Source: Petroclostridium xylanilyticum (lineage in GTDB: Bacteria; Bacillota; Clostridia; SK-Y3). From it: a DNA stretch of 64,000 nucleotides. The stretch covers positions 62,001 through 126,000 of the forward strand of contig NZ_NPML01000013.1 in the NCBI RefSeq assembly GCF_002252565.1, in the 5' to 3' direction. Position 1 is the first letter of the stretch. Every line of letters starts with the position of its first letter. The notes under the pieces are model-generated. The model was given only the letters and a program-made list of their open reading frames with translations, did no database searches and had not been told where the DNA came from. Shown here piece after piece: positions 9,253 through 18,248 of the stretch. The translations under genes were made by a program, and so were the position numbers.

Positions 9253-9420
9253 GCATTTAACCTAAAAATTAAAGGCACAATTCATCCTCCGAGATAAACA
9301 ACGGAGGTTTTCTTGTGCCAATATTATAAATTATTATGTTCTTCCTAAAAGTTTTGTTCTGCATGTATATAAATAGATGATAAACACATTTTTACTCGGA
9401 TAATCTTTTTATTAGGATAA

Positions 9421-9527
9421 TTCAGATTCCACCTCGCGATGGACACCCTTGCCTTCGTCTAATGGTTGGTGCTATCAGCCCCCGTAACGGATTTTCACCG
9501 TCAAGGTCGAGCGTATGCCGCGCACAC
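9421..9527 (-). ncRNA. Group IIC intron, 5' fragment of domain I
   Basis: Read on the minus strand it begins GTGTGCGCGGCA, the GUGYG 5' splice consensus, and continues through GCAAGGGTGTCC and GGTGGAATCTGAA. It follows the layout of the domain I start of bacterial class C introns such as the Oceanobacillus iheyensis intron. It stops abruptly after about 107 nt and no reverse transcriptase follows. The intron start lies directly behind the T-tract of a terminator, which is the known target preference of class C introns. Confidence 0.82.
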
Positions 9528-9562
9528 AAAAAAAATAGTCGGAATACCGTTTTTATCCGGCT
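9528..9562 (-). terminator. Terminator of the Zn alcohol dehydrogenase gene
   Basis: Imperfect stem GCCGGATA/TATTCCGAC followed on the minus strand by TATTTTTTTT, about 75 bases after the dehydrogenase stop. The group II intron fragment begins at the end of its T-tract. Confidence 0.7.
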
Positions 9563-9635
9563 TTCGGCTTGTTAGTTACATTGGTCTTTTTGCTTTAAGT
9601 CAGAAAACCGTGCCCTAACTCATATCTAATTCAGA

Positions 9636-10664
9636 TCAAGGATTTATAAGGACTTTCAGACTCTGTTTCCCCGACATTACAGTTTCAAGTCCTTTACTGT
9701 ACTCATCAAGACTAAACCTATGTGAAACAAGTTTATCAACCTTCACTATACCCTTTTCGAGAGCATTGACTGCCCGGTCAAAACAGTGTGTCTGGGCAAA
9801 TGATCCAATAATTTTATATTCATTTGAAAAAATTTCGTATGGACTTATAGTGATCCGGTCAGCATCGTTACATACGCCATAAATTACAATTTTTGATCCT
9901 TTTTTAGCATATTTGAAACATTGCTGGGTTACAGTTGAAGCCCCTGTTGCATCAATAATGATGTCAAACCCCCTTGGATACATGCTTTTAATTTTCTTTT
10001 CATGGACACTTTCATCCTGCCTGTCCATGACCACAGTCTCACCTATACCAAGTTCTTCTATTATGTCAAGTTTGAACTTGGATGGTGCTGCAACTACAAG
10101 ATTACCTGCACCCCCATATTTAAGCAGCTGAGCAAGTATGATTCCAGTAGGGCCTGCTCCAAAAATCAGTATATTATCACCGTTTTGAACATCTATCATG
10201 TCCATTCCATGGATTGCGCAGGCTGTCGGCTCTGCAAATGCAGCTTGATCAAAGCTCAAATTATCACTTATCTTAAAGACCTTATCCTGGTTTACAACTA
10301 CGTATTCCGCAAACCCGCCAGGTCCTGTACATCCCAGGGAATAGAAATTCTCACAATATAAGGGCTGGTTCCTCCTGCAATAGTAGCATTCACCACATAG
10401 AATGGTGTTGTCAGCAACAACTCTGTCACCCTTTTTAAAAGCAGTAACTTTAGACCCTACGAATTCGACGACACCTGTAAATTCATGACCTGGTGTAAGC
10501 GGAAATTGAGATATAAATTCTCCGTTGTGTATATGGACATCCGTCTTGCAGATGCCGCAGGTAACAACCTTGATTAAAACCTGGTTTTCCTTGCATTTTG
10601 GTGTCTCGGCCTCTATAATGTTAAATTTCCTAGGCTCTGTATATACCAAAGCTTTTATAATCAA
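9636..10664 (-). CDS. Zinc-dependent alcohol/polyol dehydrogenase
   Basis: A 342-residue medium-chain dehydrogenase. Catalytic zinc ligands are Cys39 (CGICKTDVH) and His60-Glu61 (GHEFTG). The structural zinc loop is CGECYYCRRNQPLYC, and the Rossmann motif GAGPTGIILAQLL lies near 170. It would oxidise a sugar alcohol or related alcohol with NAD(P). It is the last gene of the minus-strand sugar/polyol locus, after a sorbitol-type dehydrogenase and a xylulokinase stump. The start is TTG, four bases after AAGGAGTGA. Exact substrate unknown; threonine- or erythritol-type dehydrogenases have the same plan. Confidence 0.85.
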   Translation of the reverse strand: MIIKALVYTEPRKFNIIEAETPKCKENQVLIKVVTCGICKTDVHIHNGEFISQFPLTPGHEFTGVVEFVGSKVTAFKKGDRVVADNTILCGECYYCRRNQPLYCENFYSLGCTGPGGFAEYVVVNQDKVFKISDNLSFDQAAFAEPTACAIHGMDMIDVQNGDNILIFGAGPTGIILAQLLKYGGAGNLVVAAPSKFKLDIIEELGIGETVVMDRQDESVHEKKIKSMYPRGFDIIIDATGASTVTQQCFKYAKKGSKIVIYGVCNDADRITISPYEIFSNEYKIIGSFAQTHCFDRAVNALEKGIVKVDKLVSHRFSLDEYSKGLETVMSGKQSLKVLINP

Positions 10665-10819
10665 TCACTCCTTTGCATTGAATGCAATATTCAAAATAAC
10701 AATTTATAACCCCTCTCACCATCTACGAATGAAAAGGTTGTGGGGTCGACCCCCACCGGGCACGATAATTGAAAAGTCTTTAATAATTAAGGGTTTTATT
10801 TAGTTTTTTATCTCAAAAA

Positions 10820-10878
10820 ATATATGAAAAGGGACTCAACCCATAGTTTCATATTAGTTAGCCCCTCTCATATATTTA
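10820..10878 (-). terminator. Imperfect hairpin behind the xylulokinase stump
   Basis: TATATGAAAAGGGACT pairs imperfectly with GCCCCTCTCATATA. It lies in the 280-bp gap between the stump and the next dehydrogenase gene. The rest of that gap shows no gene. Confidence 0.35.
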
Positions 10879-10945
10879 ATTTTCTTCCATATAGCAAAAT
10901 CATTAAAACACCAGCCCATTCTGTTTATTTAATTAAAATAAACAG

Positions 10946-11173
10946 TTATTTCGGCAGTTTGGATAGATACTTAAAAGACTCCTGTAAGTCAGTGTACAAT
11001 TTCTTATAAAGTTCATAATATTCTTCATACTGCTTTCGTGCAGAAAGATTTGGGTACTGTATACTTTTCTTTCTGATCAAAGTGTCACAAGCATTTTCTA
11101 CAGAATCATAGATACCTGCCCCTACCCCTGCAAGTATTGCATTGTACACCCCCTGATTAATAATAGTCCACAA
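10946..11173 (-). pseudogene. Xylulokinase/FGGY kinase, C-terminal fragment
   Basis: Only about the last 65 residues of an FGGY-family sugar kinase remain (AILAGVGAGIYDSVENAC onward). They align with the end of the intact xylulokinase of this window (AILAGVGTGMYRDF). The N-terminal sugar- and ATP-binding halves are absent. The fragment begins 23 bases after the sorbitol-type dehydrogenase, so a deletion removed roughly 430 codons from a former dehydrogenase-kinase operon. Confidence 0.75.
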
Positions 11174-11195
11174 ATGTTTGTGCTATATAAGTTCC

Positions 11196-12236
11196 CTAGC
11201 CTATTTTTATAACTGCCTTAACTACATCTTGTTTATTGTTGATTACGAATTCAAACGCTTTTGCAACATCATCAAAAGCAAACTCATGAGTTACAATTCC
11301 AGATACATCAATAATGCCATTTGAAAGTGCTTTTATCGCTTGTGGATAGATATTCCTGTAACGAAATACTGATTTAATTTCCGCTTCTTTAGCCATAATT
11401 TTTGCAAAGTTATATTCAATAATATCTTGAGGTGCTAAGCCAACAAGAACTATACACCCACCATTTTTTACAAGATAAGGGGTATGAGCAATAGTTTTGG
11501 CAGATCCTGCAGTCTCTATTACAACATCAACACCTTTTCTATTCGTAAGTTTATCAATTTCAGCTAAAACATCCGTTTCATCTGCATTTATGACTGTTGT
11601 AGCCCCCAGTTTTTTAGCATATTCAAGTCTTTTTGGAATAATATCTACAACTGTAATATCAGTTGCACCAAAAGCTTTGCAAGCAAGAAGTGTTACTAGC
11701 CCGATACAACCTGAACCAAGAATGACAACTGAATCTCCCAATTTAACGTTACCTTGCTTTGCCGCATGCATGCCAACTGCCAATGGTTCAACGAGGGCTC
11801 CCTCTTTTGTAGAAATTTTATCTGGCAACTTAAATGCCATATTTTCCGGAAATGCAATATAATTCATTAAACAGCCGTGATAGGGTGGAGTGGCTAGAAA
11901 CTCCACATCCGGGCATAAATTATATCTGCCAGTCTTGCAGAATTCACACTGACCGCAGGTGCACCCTGGTTCTAATGCAACTTTATCTCCAACCTTTAGA
12001 TTTTTTACGCCTGGTCCAACAGCAGCTACAGTTCCTGCACATTCGTGTCCCAGTATAAAATCACCATTGACAATAAAATCACCTATCTTTCCATGCTCCA
12101 AATAGTGCACGTCAGAACCACAAATTCCTACATATTCAAGCTTTACAAGTACTTGTTTCTCTTTTGGTACGGGGACTTCGATTTCCCTTATTTCCATTTT
12201 GTTGAGACCAGTCATGTACGCTGCTCTATTTTTCAT
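11196..12236 (-). CDS. Zinc-dependent L-iditol/sorbitol (xylitol) dehydrogenase
   Basis: A 346-residue medium-chain dehydrogenase with catalytic zinc ligands Cys39 (GICGSDVHY) and His64-Glu65 (GHECAG), structural zinc cysteines in CTCGQCEFCKTGRYNLC, and Rossmann motif GSGCIGLVTLLA near 174. ALVEPLAVGMHA and the overall layout match sorbitol/xylitol dehydrogenases, which oxidise polyols to ketoses with NAD. It follows the ABC sugar transporter genes and precedes a xylulokinase remnant, a typical polyol to ketose to ketose-5-phosphate order. GGGAGG precedes the ATG. Exact polyol is inferred only. Confidence 0.85.
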   Translation of the reverse strand: MKNRAAYMTGLNKMEIREIEVPVPKEKQVLVKLEYVGICGSDVHYLEHGKIGDFIVNGDFILGHECAGTVAAVGPGVKNLKVGDKVALEPGCTCGQCEFCKTGRYNLCPDVEFLATPPYHGCLMNYIAFPENMAFKLPDKISTKEGALVEPLAVGMHAAKQGNVKLGDSVVILGSGCIGLVTLLACKAFGATDITVVDIIPKRLEYAKKLGATTVINADETDVLAEIDKLTNRKGVDVVIETAGSAKTIAHTPYLVKNGGCIVLVGLAPQDIIEYNFAKIMAKEAEIKSVFRYRNIYPQAIKALSNGIIDVSGIVTHEFAFDDVAKAFEFVINNKQDVVKAVIKIG

Positions 12237-12389
12237 TTAATAACCCTCCCTAATGAAAGGGTAGTGTCAAACGCCACCCTTTTTTGTATCATTTCGCTCG
12301 ATAACTTATTAACAATATTATTTTTTATTCCATGTATTACCTTGCCTTCTATTCTTTAGCACAAATACTGCATAGTAGGTAACGTTAAG

Positions 12390-12427
12390 TTAAAAATATG
12401 CGTGAACACATTGTGCTCACGCATATT
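12390..12427 (-). terminator. Terminator after the RbsB-like gene
   Basis: Perfect 11-bp stem AATATGCGTGA/TCACGCATATT followed by TTTTTA on the minus strand, about 60 bases after the binding-protein stop. It separates the highly expressed binding protein from the dehydrogenase genes. Confidence 0.8.
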
Positions 12428-12484
12428 GGCTGCTTATATGAAAACATAATGTGATTATACTTTTTTAATTCCTGCTAAAGAGTA

Positions 12485-13492
12485 TTATTTAATTGCTCCA
12501 GCTTTTTTAAGCAAATCAATATATTGATCAACATTATCCTTGGTAATTAGCGGGTTGCCAATATCTATATCTATTTGCTTTTCTTGGCCTGTTAAAAGCT
12601 TATTGCTAGTATCCAGTATTTTCTCAGCAAGCTCAAAAGCATTTTGCAGGCATGTGGAAGTCATCCTGCCTTCTTTTATAAGTAGAAGCGCTTCAGCAGT
12701 CCCGTCAACACCATATGCAAGCATGTCTTTATATTTGGGATTATCTTTTACAACTTCAAGTGCTCCTGCAGCCATGTTATCATTCATCGAAATAACAGCA
12801 TCAATTTTGTCATTAGCCTGTACCCAGTCTTCCATATACTTCATAGCTTCATCTTTGTTCCAGTTGGCAATTTGCTCACCAACAATTTTTACATCAGGGC
12901 GTTTGTCAAAGAACTCTTTCTGCCAGCTTTTACGCCTTTCATCCGCATGGAAGTTGCCAGGAGGTCCGTTTAATACAACTACTTTTGCATTCTGCGGAAT
13001 TTGTTGCACAGCTGCACGTGCATTAACTGCTGCCTGTTCATAAGGATTAGCATCTACCGAAGACGCGCCTTGAATGCCGGAAATACGTGCGTTTGTTGTA
13101 ATGGCGAATATACCGGCTTTAACAACCTTTTCTACGTATGGTCTCTGAGCTTCACCGTTGTTTGGCTGTACGATAATTAAGTCATATTTGCTGGCTATGG
13201 CGTTCTCAATCATGGAGTTCTCTTTATCATCATTAGCTTGCCCATCGAAAACATCAAGTTTAATGTTTGGATACTTCTTCGCTTCGTCTTTTATTGCATT
13301 TGCAAGCCAGGCAGCAAATGAGTCGGCTTGAGCACGAGCTACATACGCAACTCTATACACTTTCTCTCCGCCACCCTTGCCACTTTGATCAGATGATGTT
13401 GATGCAGGAGGTGTTGTCGCAGTTGACCCGCATCCAGCCAGTAAAACCAGTACTAGCAACATTGAAAACACGCTTAAAATTGTTCTTCTCAT
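12485..13492 (-). CDS. Sugar ABC transporter substrate-binding lipoprotein (RbsB/type 1 periplasmic fold)
   Basis: 335 residues with a lipoprotein signal (LLAGCGS, lipidated Cys21) and a low-complexity linker, then a type 1 periplasmic-binding fold (VAYVARAQADSFAAWLANAI, LIIVQPNNGEAQRPYVEKV, ISMNDNMAAGALEVVK). It captures a sugar or polyol outside the cell for the RbsC/RbsA-like permease and ATPase encoded just upstream. GGGAG precedes the ATG. It is third in the ATPase-permease-binding protein operon and is followed by a strong hairpin. The ligand cannot be assigned; neighbouring dehydrogenases and the kinase stump point to a pentitol/hexitol or pentose. Confidence 0.9.
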   Translation of the reverse strand: MRRTILSVFSMLLVLVLLAGCGSTATTPPASTSSDQSGKGGGEKVYRVAYVARAQADSFAAWLANAIKDEAKKYPNIKLDVFDGQANDDKENSMIENAIASKYDLIIVQPNNGEAQRPYVEKVVKAGIFAITTNARISGIQGASSVDANPYEQAAVNARAAVQQIPQNAKVVVLNGPPGNFHADERRKSWQKEFFDKRPDVKIVGEQIANWNKDEAMKYMEDWVQANDKIDAVISMNDNMAAGALEVVKDNPKYKDMLAYGVDGTAEALLLIKEGRMTSTCLQNAFELAEKILDTSNKLLTGQEKQIDIDIGNPLITKDNVDQYIDLLKKAGAIK

Positions 13493-13609
13493 CTTTCTCC
13501 CATCCTTTTTTTAGTTTATTTTAAACAGCCAAGCTGTTTAATCCAGTTGTTAGTAAAAATAACAAGAGTTTACAATTAATTTCTACTCATTATTAGCCTT
13601 ATCTAATAT

Positions 13610-14605
13610 TTATGCTTTTTTATCAACGCCCTTATCCTCTATTCTGCCTAACATACTCTTTGTTCTGCGGTTCTTTGAACGGATATCGTAGATTACAGCA
13701 AGTGCAATAATTGCGCCACGAATTATTTGCTGCATATAGGAATCTACATTTGTCAGGTTCATTATATTATCTAGAAAACCAACAATGAACGCACCGGCAA
13801 GTGTACCACCAGCAGTACCAACACCACCAGAAAAGCTTGTTCCACCAATAATTGCTGCTGTAAGAGCAGTAAACTCATAATTGATAGCACCATTTGGAAG
13901 ACCTGCATTTACACGGGACATAAATATAACACCTGCAAGTCCTACAAAAATGCCATTTATAATAAATGCGGTATATTTAACCTTATGAACGTTGATCCCT
14001 GAGGCAATTGACGCTTCTTCGTTGCCTCCGACAGCATATAGAGAACGTCCAAATCTTGTATGATTTAATATATACCACGTAAGAATTGCAAATGCCACTA
14101 GAAAAATTACAGGAATAGGAATTATCCCAATTGACCCTTGTCCTAATACTACAAAATCTCCTAGTTGGAGGATATTCTGTCCTTTAGTGAAAAGGAGTGC
14201 GACACCACGAGCCATTGTCATCATTGACAATGTGGCAATAAAAGGTGGTGCTTTAAAAGTACTAATCATGAAGGCATTTATTACATTACATATAAGCCCG
14301 GTCAAAATACCTACTAAAATTGCTACTAACAATGACCCCGTCGATTTATAAACAGATACTGCAAACACTCCTGAGAGGGCAAGTACAGAACCAGCTGACA
14401 AGTCAAGCATTCCACATATTATAAGCATAGTTTCGCTGAATGCCAGAATAGTTGTTACTGACAACTGCCTTGAAATGTTTGTCAAGTTGTTTACTGATAA
14501 AAAGTTAGGATTTGCAAGCGAACAAATAATAAACAAAGCTGTTAGAACCATATAAATGCTGTACTTCTTTTTTGCTGTACTCCAAAAATTATTTCTTAAA
14601 TCCAT
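13610..14605 (-). CDS. Sugar ABC transporter permease (RbsC-like)
   Basis: 331 residues with about eight to ten hydrophobic segments and the branched-chain-amino-acid/ribose permease signature (VGGNEEASIASGINVHKVKY, GLAGVIFMSRVNAGLPNG, AAIIGGTSFSGGVG). It forms the membrane channel for the RbsB-like lipoprotein and pairs with the tandem ATPase just upstream (one-base gap, so probably translationally coupled). GAGGTGA lies nine bases before the ATG. Confidence 0.92.
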   Translation of the reverse strand: MDLRNNFWSTAKKKYSIYMVLTALFIICSLANPNFLSVNNLTNISRQLSVTTILAFSETMLIICGMLDLSAGSVLALSGVFAVSVYKSTGSLLVAILVGILTGLICNVINAFMISTFKAPPFIATLSMMTMARGVALLFTKGQNILQLGDFVVLGQGSIGIIPIPVIFLVAFAILTWYILNHTRFGRSLYAVGGNEEASIASGINVHKVKYTAFIINGIFVGLAGVIFMSRVNAGLPNGAINYEFTALTAAIIGGTSFSGGVGTAGGTLAGAFIVGFLDNIMNLTNVDSYMQQIIRGAIIALAVIYDIRSKNRRTKSMLGRIEDKGVDKKA

Positions 14606-14606
14606 T

Positions 14607-16118
14607 TTATTTCACCTCATTAGATGTTAAAGTTCCAGTAGCATATTTCATAATGAGCTCCTGTGAAAAATCTTCTCGATTAATCTCGCCTGTGATAGTG
14701 CCTTTGGCCATTACATAAATCCTATCACACATACCTATTAACTCAGGAAGTTCAGAAGAAACCATGATAACAACTTTACCTTCTTTGACCAGATCAGTCA
14801 TGAGCTTATATATCTCAAATTTGGCGCCCACATCGATACCCCGGGTAGGTTCATCTAAAATCAAAATATCCGGATTTCTTATCAGCCATTTGGACAAAAC
14901 TACTTTTTGCTGGTTACCACCGCTCAATGATGCTATAACTGTATCAAGTGTGAGTGTTTTCACTCTCAATCTATTAAATATATCAGAGACAATATTTTGC
15001 TCAACTTTCTTATGGCGTCTGAAACCATAAAAGACTTTTTTCAGGTAGGATATAGTTGTATTTTCCATAACAGACCGCATTGGAATTATACCGTATCTCC
15101 GCCTATCCTCAGAAAGCATTACCATACCGTTATCTATACTCTGTCTGACGTTTTTAATATTAACTTCCTTACCCTTAATTTTTATAATACCGGATGTTCT
15201 AGGATCCAGTCCAAACAGAGAACGCATAACCTCGGTTCGTCCAGCTCCCACCAGTCCTGCAAATCCAACAATTTCACCTTTTCTGGCATGAAAGTTAATA
15301 TTATGGAACACGTTAGTACAATTCAGGTTTTCAACTTGGAGCAAATCCTCTCCAATTTCAACTTGTTCCTTTGGATATGTGTTGGTAAGTTTACGTCCTA
15401 CCATCAGGGAGATAATCCTTTCGATGTCCAGTTCTTCTTTAGGGTGGCTCTCTACAACAGTTCCGTCTCTAAGCACCGTTATCCCATCGGCTATCTGGAA
15501 AATTTCATCTAACTTATGAGATATGTAGATTACACTTACTCCTCTAGCTTTAAGTTCTCTTATTTTTACGAATAGTTTTTCTACTTCCTTAAGTGTGATT
15601 GCAGAGGTCGGCTCATCCATTATGATAATATCGGACTTGTAAGAAATAGCCTTAATAATCTCCAGCATTTGGATATCAGATACGGTTAAATCCTTAAGCA
15701 ATGTAGTAGGAGCATAAGGTAAATTTTCTGCTTTTAATAACTCTTTTGTACGCTGTCTTACCTCCTTCCAGTTAACTTTACCAAATTTGTTCACGGGGAG
15801 ATTCCCAAGAAAAATATTCTCTTCTACCGTCATCTCCGGAACATAATTCAACTCTTGAAATATCATTGAGATGCCTAAATTCCTCGCTTGCATGGGACTG
15901 TTTATTTTGACAGGTTTTTCATCAATGTAGATCTGCCCTTTATCCGGTTGATAAATTCCATTAATAATTTTCATTAATGTTGATTTCCCTGCCCCGTTTT
16001 CTCCGCACAAAACATGCACAGAACCCTTTTTAACAGCAAAATCAATCTTATCAAGAGCTTTAACCCCCGGAAAGGATTTTTCAATTTGAGATACCCTTAG
16101 TTTAATATTTTCTTTCAT
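14607..16118 (-). CDS. Sugar ABC transporter ATP-binding protein (RbsA/XylG-like)
   Basis: 503 residues with two nucleotide-binding domains. The N-terminal half has Walker A GENGAGKST (about residue 38) and Walker B IIIMDEPTSA. The C-terminal half has the degenerate GLVGAGRTEVMRSLFG loop, signature SLSGGNQQKVVLSKWL and Walker B ILILDEPTRG. This tandem arrangement is typical of RbsA/XylG/AraG. It energises import of a sugar or polyol through the RbsC-like permease. First gene of the transporter operon; GGGGGAAG precedes the ATG. Confidence 0.92.
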   Translation of the reverse strand: MKENIKLRVSQIEKSFPGVKALDKIDFAVKKGSVHVLCGENGAGKSTLMKIINGIYQPDKGQIYIDEKPVKINSPMQARNLGISMIFQELNYVPEMTVEENIFLGNLPVNKFGKVNWKEVRQRTKELLKAENLPYAPTTLLKDLTVSDIQMLEIIKAISYKSDIIIMDEPTSAITLKEVEKLFVKIRELKARGVSVIYISHKLDEIFQIADGITVLRDGTVVESHPKEELDIERIISLMVGRKLTNTYPKEQVEIGEDLLQVENLNCTNVFHNINFHARKGEIVGFAGLVGAGRTEVMRSLFGLDPRTSGIIKIKGKEVNIKNVRQSIDNGMVMLSEDRRRYGIIPMRSVMENTTISYLKKVFYGFRRHKKVEQNIVSDIFNRLRVKTLTLDTVIASLSGGNQQKVVLSKWLIRNPDILILDEPTRGIDVGAKFEIYKLMTDLVKEGKVVIMVSSELPELIGMCDRIYVMAKGTITGEINREDFSQELIMKYATGTLTSNEVK

Positions 16119-16624
16119 TTTCTTCCCCCATAAGATTCTCTTGTTTAAAAATTTCTCAATCTAATCCTTAAATCAGACTGGAACCTCACATTATGAGATC
16201 TCACTCATAACATTTTTCAGCTAAACCACTGCAGGTATTCCATCTTAATTTATGTGATTTTAATAACACTTTTGTAAAACGTCTTTAATAATATTATACA
16301 ATTTTTTGTATAAAGTCAACATATTTTAAATAAAAATATATACTTCTTTAGTATATTTGTTTAAAATTCACCATGAAAATTTATGCATAAAAAGCATAGC
16401 AATGTAAAAAGTTATGGCAACGCAAGGCGTAAAGGGTCAATTCGCCCATTATATAAAATTATTGCCGGAATTATTAAGGTCAAGCATAAACCCTGATAAA
16501 ACCGGCAATAATCATTATTGAAATACAATATTTACTTGAAATTTTTGGGGCTGAACTTCTTACCGGAAACACAGTATTCGGTTCCCATACACAAAATTAA
16601 TATCAGCCCCCTAGAAACTGTAAA
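16119..16624. other. Intergenic region with two hairpins
   Basis: No gene seen. TTATTGCCGG/CCGGCAATAA (16459-16511) and GGGGCTGA/TCAGCCCC (16547-16610) form two stems between the ROK gene and the transporter operon. The second lies 15 bases behind the ROK stop and may terminate it, though it lacks a clear T-tract. The operon promoter must lie in the rest; no confident -35/-10 pair was chosen. Confidence 0.5.
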
Positions 16625-17773
16625 CTAAACATTATTAATAAAATTTTCAACATGTTGTAAGGCCGCACCAACAGCTGTAGCCTCCAATTTATATTTACAA
16701 ACATGTAGATATGTTCCATCAACTTCAAATGTATTTCTTTTAGATACTAATTCTCTTATATGCTCAATGTATTCATCCAAGTACGCTCCAACATATCCAC
16801 CTAGAATAACATTGCAATCGTAGAGCATTCTCAAATTATTAATAGTGACAACTAAATGCTTAAGATATTCTTCCCATAGAGCCTTTTGAGGCTCACTATT
16901 TAATCTTAAAAGCCTAAAAAACTCAGCAATACTTCCATTTGTGCTGTCTGATAAAACTTTAGCTGAACAGTATGCATCAACACAACCTTTTTGTCCACAG
17001 TAACAAGTACGGCCGTCTGGAACAATTGTCATATGTCCAAATTCACCGCTGCGTTGATTTTCCCCTGTATATATATTTTTACCTATTATAATAGCTCCAC
17101 CAACACTATTATTAAGAGAAAGATATACAACATTTTGTATATTTCCTTCGACCCACAGTTCTGCCAAACCTGCAGCATTAGCATCGTTACTCAAAATGCA
17201 CGGATATGGTATAAATTCAGAAAAACTCTTTACGCTTCCGCCCTTAAAATCAATAACTGTAGCGTAACTTACCGTTTGTTTATCATCTGATAATATCGCA
17301 GGTAAAGCAATACCAACTCCTAAAATTTTACTACTTTCAATTTTACAATCATCGATAAAGTGTTTTACTAAGTTACCAACTCCTTCAAAATACTCTTTAG
17401 AGTTTACAAATGGATACTGCTTTCTTTCATTTTTAATCACCTTGCCGCTTAAATCAATTAATACAATTCCAATGTGATTTCGAGTAATATCTAATCCAAC
17501 AGCAAATTTTGCAGCACTATTATATGCAATTGCCTTTGCTTTTCTTCCCCCTGTAGATTCAAACAAACCTGTTTCAATCACTAAATCTCTTTCTTGTAAT
17601 TCTTTAATATTTTGTGTAACAGTGGGCAAACTCATATTTAGAGTATAAGCAATTTCTTGTATAGAAATAGGATCATGCTTATATAAAAATTTATATATAG
17701 CATTTCGATTAATCTTTTTTACTTCGATGCTATTCGCTCTCTTAGTTGCCAATTTTCTGACCCCAACTTTCAT
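16625..17773 (-). CDS. ROK family transcriptional regulator (XylR/NagC-like)
   Basis: 382 residues. An N-terminal winged helix (NRNAIYKFLYKHDPISIQEIAYTLNMS begins it; recognition region about 20-65) is followed by a ROK sugar-kinase-like domain with GLDITRNHIGIVLIDLSG and the zinc-binding GHMTIVPDG...CYCGQKGCVDAYCS (about 240-265). ROK repressors bind a sugar and release DNA. Its position upstream of, and codirectional with, the sugar/polyol transporter operon makes it the likely regulator of that locus. A palindrome (17834-17849) sits 60 bases upstream of its start. Confidence 0.9.
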   Translation of the reverse strand: MKVGVRKLATKRANSIEVKKINRNAIYKFLYKHDPISIQEIAYTLNMSLPTVTQNIKELQERDLVIETGLFESTGGRKAKAIAYNSAAKFAVGLDITRNHIGIVLIDLSGKVIKNERKQYPFVNSKEYFEGVGNLVKHFIDDCKIESSKILGVGIALPAILSDDKQTVSYATVIDFKGGSVKSFSEFIPYPCILSNDANAAGLAELWVEGNIQNVVYLSLNNSVGGAIIIGKNIYTGENQRSGEFGHMTIVPDGRTCYCGQKGCVDAYCSAKVLSDSTNGSIAEFFRLLRLNSEPQKALWEEYLKHLVVTINNLRMLYDCNVILGGYVGAYLDEYIEHIRELVSKRNTFEVDGTYLHVCKYKLEATAVGAALQHVENFINNV

Positions 17774-17833
17774 AAAAGTCTTTTTACAATGTATTTATTT
17801 TACTACATTTTAATTGCTTTTGCAATGACCTTG

Positions 17834-17849
17834 TTTCGAAATTTCGAAA
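17834..17849. promoter_or_regulatory. Palindrome, possible operator upstream of ROK gene
   Basis: TTTCGAAATTTCGAAA is a perfect 16-bp palindrome placed in the leader of the ROK regulator gene. It could be an operator, but the nearby transposase stump means it could also be part of an old element end. Confidence 0.35.
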
Positions 17850-17903
17850 TATCATGGTAAATTCATGAACCCATTTCCTACCAAAACCTTTTTACAAGGC
17901 TTT

Positions 17904-18083
17904 TTAAAAAATGCCATTTGGAAGTTCGAGATATTTCCTTAGCCACTCTTCTTTTTTCTTAGCCCAGACTTCCATCTCCTCCCATTCGTTAAACCCGCAA
18001 ACCGATGCAACTACTGCTATAAATAATACATCAATCAATTTATGCCAAACTTTACCTGTCTGTCTTGGATCAAATCTTATCAT
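17904..18083 (-). pseudogene. ISAs1-family transposase N-terminal stump
   Basis: 59 codons starting MIRFDPRQTGKVWHKLIDVL and ending EEWLRKYLELPNGIF then stop. This is the N-terminal accessory domain of ISAs1 transposases, which normally continues for 300 more residues with the DDE domain. Everything after PNGI is missing, so the element is dead. Confidence 0.8.
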
Positions 18084-18248
18084 AAAATGTTAAAAAAGCT
18101 CCCTTTATATTTTTTATTGACCATCGATATCCCCAATCTAATTTATATCTCTAGTCAATATCTTACTATAAAAGGATTTACTTTTTTACAGGTAATTTAT
18201 TCATTGGCTAAATGTTCCTTCATGAATTTGCCGTGATAAAATTCTGTT

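Larger units (their letters stand above)
7684..9330. mobile_element. IS200/IS605-type element, copy 1, tnpA deleted
   Basis: Nearly identical over its whole length to 41110-43142 except that 386 bp covering tnpA are missing. It keeps tnpB, the ribbon-helix-helix gene and both subterminal hairpins (7692-7713 on the tnpB side, 9286-9307 on the other). No flanking duplication is expected for this family. It cannot supply its own transposase but could be moved in trans by copy 2. Confidence 0.9.

Noticed and set aside
10525-11009. Plus-strand small frames between the two Zn dehydrogenase genes
   Set aside because: No ribosome sites, and they overlap the dehydrogenase start and the kinase stump on the other strand.
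14997-15512. 171-codon plus-strand frame inside the RbsA-like gene
   Set aside because: It is antisense to two well-conserved ATPase domains and has no family motif or ribosome site.
16260-16400. Possible cre (CcpA) site near the transporter promoter
   Set aside because: The best match (around TGTAAAACGTCT) departs too far from the consensus to be supported.
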